Assembly: GCA_029582265.1 (NCBI GenBank)
Contig: CM055819.1
Coordinates: 40,414,761-40,478,760 of the forward strand
Length of the DNA: 64,000 nucleotides
Reading direction: 5' to 3'
From: Zoroaster sp. YZ-2022
Taxonomy: Eukaryota > Echinodermata > Asteroidea > Forcipulatida > Zoroasteridae
This document shows positions 47,101 to 59,100 of the stretch, piece after piece (the stretch's first letter is position 1; each line of letters starts with the position of its first letter). The position numbers were made by a program, and so were the translations under genes. The notes beneath the pieces are model-generated. The model did not search any database. It saw only the letters and a program-made list of their open reading frames with translations, and was not told the DNA's origin.

Positions 47101-50100
47101 TACAGTAATAAATTTACTGAATTAACCAATATTACAAGTTATGAAATGGTACAATTTTACAAATTTAAATGCATAAAACTAGGTAAAGAATAAAAAGCAT
47201 TTTACTTACCAAAACTGAGGTAGGAACTGTTCCAAGTGCCAGAGTTGCTAAGTTGTGACTGCACAAACGAAAAATTTTGCAATTTGTTAAAACAAATCAT
47301 CTTATATTTTGCAGATTAACCCTTTAGAACCTTCTCAAATCCTGCAAAATCCTCTTTGCTAAAGTGAAGGGTTTTGAAGGATTGAGGTTACATGCTACAT
47401 GCTCTTTGCTAAAGTGAAGGATTTTTGGAGGATTGAGGTTATTTGGCATGCTTGCCTTTCCATGGTACATGTACATCCATGTTTGTTGTAGTGATTGCAG
47501 GGTCAGTACTTGGGTCAGTGGACACTGTTTATTGCTCCATGCATGCAGGGAGGGTCCCTGGCCATGTACATGTATCACAGATTAGAAACACATGTGTGCA
47601 TACATGTCATATGCTTGCTTTACTACTGAAGGATTTTGGAGGATTCAAGTTATGTGTAAGCAAATGGGCCTAGGGAGTTAGGAAGGATTCAGGTTATGTG
47701 TAAGCAAATGGGCCTAGGGAGTTAGGAAGGATTCAGGTTATGTGTAAGCAAATGGGCCTAGGGAGTTAGGAAGGATTCAGGTTATGTGTAAGCAAATGGG
47801 CCTAGGGAGTTAGGGTTAATAACAAACAAAAAACACATAAGAGACAGACAGACAAACAAACAGATACAGGAGGAAGACCTACCCTTCAACATGCAGCCAG
47901 ATCCCATACTCATCACAGATGGTCTTGAGACGATTCAGATTGTCCGTGTGACCAGCATGGGGTGTGCCAGCATTAGCAACGACCATCAGCGGTACCTTGG
48001 AAGAACCTTCATCATCTTTGATCAGTCTCTCTAAGGTGGCTATGTCCTGTATCAGAAGAGAAAACGAAGGGGGGGGGGGGGGGGGGGGGTAATTATTTTA
48101 ATAAATAGAGGAATTATCTGTTGCAAACTGCTTGCAAACCTAAAGGACCTGTAGTATAAATGCAAAATATTTGGTACAAATATTTTGGTGGGACTAGGAT
48201 CCTAGTCACACCAGTTTCCCGAGTACACGCTTCAATGCACTAATCCTCCAGCATCCAGTCATCGTGCGATCCTCCAGCAGTCTACTTAAGCAGCAGCATT
48301 TCCCAGAGTCCGGCATTCTCCTGAAGGTGATCAGAGCGTACTGATCGAAATGTCGAGTTGTAACCTCCAGTTCTTTTCAGAACTAATTAATACTCAATAG
48401 AGAATTTCACATGTGTCACCGCAATTAGTCTTACTTATCCTCTTCACCATGCAAAGCTACAAGTTTTACCTATTTGGTACATGTTTGGTACATACAAAAA
48501 TGGGAATATTTACCAGATTGATGTCCTAAACGACACAGGCAATGTACTATTAATAAGTCTTGTTCCCTAAGAAATATATTCCCAATTTAATTTGTTATTT
48601 ATTTCTTCATTACATACCTTTTGTGTGTTTTTAATTTATTTTTTTTTATGTAAAAACTTTGTTTTAAATGTTCACATCTACAATATTCAAGAACCTTGGT
48701 TCAATGAGTAAAAAATTTAATAATCACACCCACTACCCCTCAAAAAATAAATCAATCAATCGAATAAAATAAATTAATAAATAAAATTTAAAAAAAAATT
48801 GTATCTTGTTTTAACCCTCCTATGACTGCAAGGGTCAAAATCAGTCAAAATGTTGATATACTTGCCAAGGTGTATCTTGCGCACTGAAAAGTCAAACCTT
48901 ACGTGTAGTAAGTACATTTACAGGTCAAAATGAGTCAACCGTTTTGGACTGGTAAAAGCATTGTCTTGTATTGTTCAGGGTGGTCAAAATGACCCAAAAT
49001 GCCCCTGTGTGCACATTAGGGTCAACAGTCAAAACAGGCAGTTGATTGATTTTGTCCTCTATAGCTACTTGCCACTAAAGTGCAGCTATAGTAGGATGGT
49101 TAATCCTGCAATACATAGCATGCTTACCATTGTATGCTGTGATCCAAAGACTGTGTTGCAAGGAACAGCACATAAACTCGACAGTGGAAGCCCCAACTAA
49201 AAAAAAAAACCAGAAATACATTCATATCAATAGAGACCTCGTTTCATACAATTTTGGATGATAATTTTAACATTTATAAATCGAACAACATTTGCAGATC
49301 TATGTGTTTTCACAATTTCTTATCAGTTTCTGCAACAGAAGGACACAAATAACTGAAATGGCTTTTATATTTTTTTTTTATTTTTTTAAATTCATGAAAT
49401 GAAAACAGGAAGGTCAGCTGTGGTTTCCCAACACAACGCCAAAAGCTCTGTTCCAGTGAACAAGCAGGAACGCCATCTTACCTGTGTACATATGTACTGT
49501 CCCAGCCCAGGCCTGGCAGCAGCACTGATGTAGATTATAGGAGGCTTAGTGTAAAGTGCATTGAACCCATCCGTGCCGTATTTGTCGTATTTACTACTGA
49601 GCGCCAGACGGCAGACTCGTAACAGACCGTCACGGTTATCGGAATGGAAATAAGCTGAGGAATCATCAAACCTAGAAAAATGTACAGATTCAAAACATAA
49701 TCAATTTTAGCACTATTATTTTATTTCATTTTTTGTTTCAATTTTGCTATTCATCTGGCAGTTTTAAAAGGGGTTCATTGCACTATGTTGAAAAGTTCAG
49801 AAAACATGCCAAATTTAACTTTGTGTTTTGTTTAAAATAATATTTTTTTTAAAACACCCACATCCAATGCTTAATTTGTAAGATTGATAAATAACAGCAA
49901 AAATCTTTGCAATTTGGTGTAAAATTTGCTAATGAAGCCCACAAGAGGGAAAAACAAATGTGCTACGCATCATGTCAGGGAGTACGGCACATTAGGTGCC
50001 ATCAACAAAAACCACCCATGTGCTGTTGTAATTCTGTCAAGAATATATCGCCCTCTACAGACCATGTCACAGGTTTGCACCCGGAGTGTCCATGAGAGTA

Positions 50101-53100
50101 CGAGGACAATTTCGTGGCAGGCAAATGGTGTACATGTTCATATGTGCAGTGTGTACATGTTCTACTTTGATCTCCACATAACATCAAATATTGTGAAAAA
50201 TTACATGAAAATAATATTTGAGATATAGCGCCGTACTTCATACTTGACAAAAATACACCAACAAAATGAAACATAATAAGCTTGGGCGATAACACGATAA
50301 TATCGAATATCGCGATACCTTTTTTATTCGATTATGATATCAAGAACCTTTTTAAGTTATTGAGATATCGGCAAATCGCAATTTAAAAAAAATATATCAT
50401 GATTAAATAAAATCGCCATTGTGAATCAAGTCAGAAATTCCATGGAAACAAAATTAGTACAGTCTTTTCAGCTTTTGGAAGTGAGAAACAAAAGCAAACT
50501 ACTTCAGAAGTACATACACGCTCTGCAAATGAATTTGCGATTTATTGTGATGCTTGTAGAGGGGTACATACCTGTGGTTATCGGCTCTAAAGCAATCATG
50601 CATGAATGAAAAAAATAATCGCGATACTATCGAAAATCGCGATATATGTTTGCCAATATATCGTGGATGGAAAAAAAAAAAAAAAATTTAAAAAAAATAA
50701 TAATAAAAATCGATATTGCCCGAGCTTACATAATGTTAACATCTCCTCAACAATGATTAGACGGTGTCTGTCATAGACTAGTGTACAGCCTTTACTAGTC
50801 ACTGTTTGACCTCTGAGGCTCTTTTGTAAACAAGTGATGTCATGTGTCACATGATCTATAGTGGGCGGGGTCTACTCACCTAAATATCCTGGATAGCCAC
50901 AGTGTTGTGTCTGAGACGATGCGATTGGTCAGTTTCTTGAGGTGGGCGGGGTCGAGGGTACTGCAGTAGGCGGCTATGCTCTGCCCGAGCATCGCTACTT
51001 GAGCGGCTTTGTCTAAACAACTTGGGGCCGACGATCTGGATAAGAAAATCATTCGTGAAATTTGTGAAATAATTTCCAAGATGAATTTCTGTCAATCCAA
51101 TTGAACGTGAAGAATCTGAACGATTGTTTTCAGTATTTTCTCATTAGACACAATGAAAGACGATGAATATTTCACTGGTTGATTTTTTGATACATCTTGA
51201 TTCTTGTATGGCTGCATTTACAGACATTTTACCAAACGTGTGTATTAGCTTTAAGGCCAAAAGAAATAAAGTCTCTGGTTTCTGCACGCGTCGACTCACA
51301 CCTGCGCATCGGTATTTTTAATTTTCTTTTTATTTGCTGTGAAACAATGTCCAATTGCAGCCGAAATTGCTGGATCGATTGGAATTCTTGCCGTGTTGTG
51401 CTTTAAATGACTTTTTCACATAGGGGTATGAACGTTTGTCTGATTTGTGATGCCTCTCTTAGCCACACCGCACCGATTTTGAAGCCGACCGATGACCAAA
51501 AACCAGACTTTTTTTCTTTTGGCCTAAAATAATAAAATAATATTATAGACATACATGTATCTGTCATGTTTCTCACTTTCCTTCTTTTTTTATCCAAAAA
51601 ACAAACAAAGTCTCACATCTTGAACCTTCCATTCATAAAAAAAAATTAATTTTTGGAAGCCACACTGACGGGTTTCTCACACTTGACAAAATGCAGTGTT
51701 GACAACAGCTGACAATAGAAATGTACTTGGATAAACGGGGTCATGCCTATGTTCCCTCAGCCCTATGTTCCCTCAGCCCTACATGTATGTTCCCTCAATG
51801 CCTAACATTTTTTTTAAATCCAAATTAGGCCCTATGTTCCCTCAACCCTATGTTCCCTCAACCCTATGTTCCTCATCCCAAAACAGGGGAACATAGGGTC
51901 TATTTTGGGATGAGGGAACATAGGGCTGAGGGAACATAGGGTCTATTTTGGGATGAGGGAACATAGGGCTGAGGGAACATAGGGCTGAGGGAACATAGGG
52001 CTGAGGGAACATAAGGCTGAGGGAACTTGAGTACGGTCCCGGATAAACTTTGTGTATGAATACCTATGTGCATATTGTGAAATACAATGATTCAGGCTTC
52101 GAAATAACCCGGCGCCTCGGCGCTATTAGCGCCTGGTCCCCAATAAAAAGCCCCCTGGGCCCAGGAGGACAGCCCCTGGGCCGGTCCTTTTTATGCTCAC
52201 CCAGGGGCTAAAATTAGCCCCAGTATGTCAGATGTCTATTTCTACCCCTGCAATGTACCTTATGTTGACATCTTAAACTTCACTAATCTCATAATCTCTT
52301 CTTCCACCCCAAAACTCCTAATACCTCTATCTATTCATGTGTAATCCCTCTTTAGTCTGGTCCCAGGACCAATACCGGACTCCACTTTTTTTACCTTTTT
52401 CTTTTGTGTTCATTTCAAACCTGACTAACTTCTGCTCACTCTTGTGTTCATGTATGTATGTATGTATGTATGTATGTTTGTATCCTGTCTCGTTTTGCCT
52501 TTGACCAAGAACCAGCTAGGTTGGAAACGTAAGGCCAATAACCATTATTTTGCATTTATACTACAGGTACCTTTACATGTACGTTGGTAAGCAGTTTGCA
52601 ACAGCTAATTCTTTATTTATAACTTATAGTATGCTTAGCACAAACATCCTCACCATTCATCAATGTTTCTTTAAGCGTCAGCATTAATCCTTACCCATGA
52701 TTGCTTGCTGCATGAATTAACTTAGCCAAAAGATACTCTTATAGTACATATACACGCCTCAAAGGGACAATACTGTCACGATAAACAGGACATAGTACTA
52801 GATCTATATTAATTCAGTGGCTGAAAATAATACCCCACATGACAAGGTCATATAACCGTTGCTGCTGCATAAATGAGCTGGTAATTTTCAGTCATTGTGT
52901 TCATCTAAAACTAGGGCACCGATTCCATGCCCTGTTGAAAGTCTGCTCTGATCATGACGATACTGCCCCTTTAATGTACATGTACAATATTCTCAATTCA
53001 AAATCAAAGGCATTATTATTAAAACACTAAATACATAAAGATTCTTCAGTGCCAACTTTGTCCAAACATTTCAAACTACACGATACTTACTTACACAATA

Positions 53101-56100
53101 CACAATCATTGCTAACCACTCTTGTCTATTTATTCTTCCAACATATGGAATGACAATTGAATATTGTCAATCGTGCGTTCAGATCAATCGTGTATATCTG
53201 CTATACGATAAAACTCATTCTGAATATGATTTTGATTTCGCCCTTTACTGACATGGCTTCAAACACTGTACACTCGGTGCTTTTTAACATCTGTGGAAAC
53301 AAATCCACAGGCATCTCCGGCCTGAACTCATAACCCAAGACCTCCTCCTTACTAGTGCAGACATCTTAACCACTGGATTTCTACCTCAGGCCTCCCAGTG
53401 CCTAATCTATAGTTTTTTTAAACAGGTTTTTAAGCAAAATATAGGTTATTATAGGTTTACCAAATGCCAAAATATAGGCTTTTATAGGTTATTTCCTGTG
53501 ATTAAGCAGTGTTAAGTAACAAGTCTTTGGTAAATTGCCTACCTTCTGAGTATTTTTTTGCAACAAAATACATTACCCCATACCCTGTCTGGCAGAAAAT
53601 CTAAGAGCGGTATCACATGTTACAGTTTGGCTACTGTTTTGGCTTCATCTCTTTATACTTAGGAAGTAATTTTTCTTCAAAGCCATGAGGATTTTATAAG
53701 GAAGTTGAAGGAGATGTGTTGTGTTGTGTTGCAGGAGATTAAATGTGTTGCAGGAGATTAAAAATATAGGTTTTGTAGATTTTGCTGGGAGGCCTGCTAC
53801 CTACACGTACATGTAGTGCATCAAATGGACAATTTAACTTACTGAGCTGATTGACCGTCCACATCTGTTTGAATTATGATGGTCTCCAACTTGCGAACAA
53901 TTTCGTCCAACCTCTGACCACTGTGACAAAAGAAGAATGTAAGAAGTTGAAAAAAGTTTGAAATAAATTATTTTTTAAAGTAGATCAAATGTACATACTC
54001 TTTAATTAAGGGAATAACAGTTTGTCGTGTGGTCTTTACCAGGCAGGTTAATGACCAGTTTTGGGCGTGGTCACTGTTTGGGGCTGTGACCACGCATAAA
54101 ACAGGTCACCAACCTGCGGTAAAGACCAAACATCAAACTGTTATTCCCATTCATAAATGTCCGTATCAATTTTGTTTTCAAAATGTAAAAAAAAAAAATG
54201 TAATTTTTTTTTAATAAAGCCAAATAGAAATGGACAAATTCACGTTTTGGGGACACACGAAACACTTCCAAGGTGCGTGATGCCAATCTTCGTCGCTCTG
54301 ATTGGTTCAAATCCATGTCGCACAAAACAGCAGGCAAACAGCTGGCACATACGCGCTGCTCTGATTTTGATAAGCCATGTCTTTACCATCTGTTAACCCT
54401 CCTACTGTTTGACCATTTGAAACCATTCAAAATTTCCACTTACCAAAATGCCCATTGGTTTTGTACACACATGGTGATACCATTTGAACAGTGTTGGTAG
54501 CAAGCTTTACTACCATTCAAATCCATTCAAATGCATAGAGGGTCCATTGATTCACCACTTAGAAGTATCCAAACAAGGTTTTGTATTAGCTGTACTACCA
54601 TTTGGAAAGATCCAAACAAGGTTTTGTATTAGCTGACCTACCATTCAAAACCATTTAGGGGAATCAATACTGTACACAATTATTTCACCATTCAAAACCA
54701 CAAAAGCGAAATGGTTTCAAATGGTGGATCAACTTGTATGAAAAAGGTACCAGAAGTAGGAGGGTTAAGCATTATATACAAACACAAACATTTCTAATTT
54801 CCAAATTTTGCTGTGCACATTTTTTTGAAACGAAATCATTCCCTGTGACTAGCCGACATAGACGTTTCAGGCAACAGCTGGCGAAAGTGAAAATATATGC
54901 ACATAATAAGGAGGCTGCTTCTTTGTTAAGGGCAAAGAATAATTTGAATACATAATGTAAATTTATGTTCCGCTGTTTATGTTCATTTTGTATATATGCA
55001 ATTACAGTATCGTTGGCAATACGCTATCAGCTAAATTTAAAAGAGAGCAATGAAATTATGTTCTTAAATGGAAGGTACATTGGTAAATGTTGCTAAAACT
55101 GTTTCTATTCAAGTCTATGTTTACTCTCTTTGAAACAAGATTTAAACATATATGTTTACTCGCGAACGCCATGCGGTTACATGTGTCTCGCAACTAAGCA
55201 CTGCTGATTTTTTGTGACGCTTGTAGAGGGGTTATCAGCTCTAAAGCAAGCATGCGTGAATGAAAAAAATAATCGCAATTACTATCGAAAATCACAATAT
55301 ATGTTTGACGATAATATCGTGGATGAAAAAAATAAAAAATAAAATAAAAAATTTTTTAAAAAATAATTTAAAAAAATCGCCCAAGCCTACTAACCCTAAC
55401 TCCCTAGTGTAATTTACTAGGAACCATACCCAAATCCTTGCAAATTCCAACACCATATGGCAAACTGTACACACAAACTGTTGGACTCTGATTCTGGAGG
55501 TATGCCTAACCCAGTGTAAAAGACAATCAGTTTAGGGGTCCAGTACCCATCCTAACAGATTTCAATAAAACCTGGTGTTGGAGTTTGACTGGATGGGGAT
55601 TGTTAGGGCTAATGTACAGTACACATGTATTCATTCAGATTTGTGTACTCAATCTTGAATTTGTACCGGACATTATTGGCATTAATTTCTCTTTTCTTAA
55701 AAATTATAGCAACTCAGATGAAACTATTTCTAGGGAAGATTGATACCATCGTCAGCTCTACACCAAGCAAGAGTTGGGTGAAAACGTTACCCTTTGGTTA
55801 TTTATGAATTTACTAATTCAGGTAAGTTTATCATGCATCTGTAGGTTTACATTTTAACCCTCCTACACATGGAGGCCACTCCGATCCACAAAATTCTGTT
55901 CTTGAGCAACCTTCAGTACATACATGTACAAGCCTGCTGTCCTTTCCAAGTAATCTTAATCAACTGTGTGCCACCCAAGGCCACTGTAAATGTTTGAACA
56001 TATTAGTATGGCCTGCAATGTATCAATGGGAGACCACTTTACCTTGCAATCTCAGTGGTGTGACAGTGCACAGAAGGGTAACCATAGGAGGCCACTGGCA

Positions 56101-59100
56101 ACAGTTAATGGCTTGGAGTGGCCTGAATGGGTTGTTTCAAAAATTGCACTGATCGTAGGAGGGTTAACCCTCCTATAGGTTTAACACTCAAAGACACTCA
56201 AAATTTGTATGTAACTCCCAACCCATTGACTTTGTGCAGTGCACTCAAATAAATCAGTACATACACAGCTCTGTGTGGTTTGACCTACCAATTGGCAATG
56301 CAACCAAAAATACTCAAGTGACTGTCTGTGAGTGCTGTGCTGACTGGGCCAAATTTCAGCCTGGGCATAGGAGGGTTAAACACTGAAAATGTGGGATTTA
56401 TTTACATGTATAATGCCGAGTACAGGGACATTTTTGGGAGCAAAATCCACCCAAAAATTGTACACCAAAGGTGACATAATTTGTGTAGATACATTATATG
56501 TATATGTACATGTCAGGGGTGTGATGTGACAAAAGTAAAAAAAATCCTGAAAAATGGGTAGCGGGTTTGGGTCTTCCTTTTGTCTAGAGTACAAAGCCCC
56601 CTGAACCTCCTGGATGTTTAATTTTGGAAGACTTACAGACTCTCCGCATCCCCACAAACAAGAAACTAGAGGTTTGGATAAATACAGGCTACTTCTTTCT
56701 TTCCTTGGTGGCTACTTCTCTTCTTTCAAGAAAATTTTGAGGCAAAGTGAGATTTGTAAAATATCCTGAAATCAGGGAAAATCCTGAGAAATCACAGACC
56801 TGACATGTTCCTTCTTCCCCCCCCCCCCTTTCTTCAAATGAAATTATGGATTTGATGTTTTGTCGATGTCCAACCTCATATGTAATGCCTTGTTGTCATA
56901 TTTTGGAATCAACCCCACTGTGGCTAGCTATCAACAGCATGAATAGATCAGAAGGGTAGGTTGCAATATACACTGTATTCACATTAATAGAAGGGTCACA
57001 CAGACCATCTTTTCATGTTACTCATGCTATTAACCCTTTCAATACCATTGTCGACTTTCGTCGACAGCGCACCTACCTACGCTTCTTTACCATCGTCGAC
57101 TTTCGTCGACGGCGCACCTACCTACGCTTCTTTACCATCGTCGACTTTCGTCGACGAGAGCAGTGCCGGTGTTCAAGAGGGTCCACTAAATTTATTTGCT
57201 GCCCTCTGCTGTTAATTTTTATACAGTTGAAAAGAACACATCATAAGCTTTCCAATGATGTATAGAACAATAGGGGTCATGCCATTATGACCTTTTGAGA
57301 AAACTCAGATCAAAGTTTTTCACATGCGCTAATTTTCCGAAAGTTTTTCCAACATTTTGTCACTATGGATGAGCGAAATGCTCAGTTACTGCATGAGCTT
57401 TTTGCTGATAGTGATTCTGAGAATGAATCAAATGATTCCGAGGAAGATTCTAGCCAAGAATCTGAAGATATTTCGTCAGAATCTGACGACAATTTGCCCG
57501 GGCCAAGCAGTGTAAGACAGGCTACTGCGCCGGGAATGGCGTGCCGCGGGATGCGTGGTGTGCGAGTCCGTGGTGGTCGGTGTGGCCGTGGAGGTGGTTA
57601 TCGTCGGTGTTTGTTAGTATATCACAAATTGTATGTGTGCCCTAGAATATATCTTATTTTTGATGTATTCATGTTCTTTTCTTGTGAAAGAAAAATATTG
57701 TCTTTGCCAAACAAAAAAACAATAAATTGAGTATATTCATAATCATATTATGAGCAAAGTGTCTTGTGTTCATATTTTTTTATAAACCTTTACATTTGAA
57801 AGTACACAGAATATGGATACGCTATGTTTTATCCATTATTTGGATTTGTAACCATAAGCTTCCGACAGGAAATACTTGCTTGACAAACAGATGAAAGAAG
57901 GCTGAGATTCCACACATTGTGTATGCAATCAGCATGGGCCTGCGACATGTAGTTTATCCACTATACAAAACATGTACATGTACTGTGTGTATTAGCTGTG
58001 CATGTACAGTATGTGTGTGTAATCTCACACGCATCAATGAACACACACAGTGTATTACAATGGAGGATCTATGCAGTGCATTTTACATTGTGTAATTGGG
58101 AGTCCATTAGGCTCATCAGATTGGAAACTGCAACTCTCTGGAAAAATTGTAATAAGTTGCTTGTTTTATACCAAAAACAATTGATTTTGATGTTATATGA
58201 AAGAGTATACAATGAGTGAAAAATGTCACACACAAACCTGTTTCATTTATCTAAGTCTTCATAATGAAAATCAAGTTTGAAAGTGCATGAGTAGTCAAGT
58301 TATAACATAAATATTCTAGATTCAAATATTTTGAAACTTCAAATTTAGAGTAATTATAATATAATCAACCAAAATTGCATTGAAATATATTTTTGTTGTA
58401 ACCATTTGAAAGGTAATTATATATGTAACAAAAGGCATGCACAAAAATTTTCTCTACGACACTGTCTTCACTATGAAAACTGAGCTTGAAAAGTTTGTTC
58501 TTCAGAAGCTGCCGTGGTTGCAAAACAATTCGGTTCTGTACTGTACACTCCGTACAAACAATGTGGTCCTCAGTGGGCTGCGTGGTCAAAACAATTCGGT
58601 ATTGAAAGGGTTAACCCTTCTACACATGGAGGCCACTCCCAACTATCCAATATGTTGTACACATACCATTTGTGCATATAAGCCACAGTAACCCTTTTAA
58701 GTAATCTTGTATGTAAAACTCTGAGGCCAGTGGAGACCACTGTAAATTCTTTGGGATTTTCAGCAGTTATTTTGTAAACACAGGCTCTCAAGAGTAAGCC
58801 ACCACCAGCCACTGAGACTGGAACATAATAGTATGCCCCTGCAATACATCAATCACAAACCACTAAAACCAACAGACATATGAGGTATTATGTTACTATG
58901 CAGTATAGCCATTAGGAGCCACTGCCTTCCATAGCAATGGCTTGGAGTGGCCTCAATGGTTTGTTCATAAATTTGCACTGATAGTAGGAGGCTTAATAGA
59001 GATCAGTGGCTGCATTTATTACTGGTACAACAGTTTAAACAAAATAATATAATTACTAGGATTTGTTTTTAAAGCTACATTGTAATTTGTTAATATTTGT

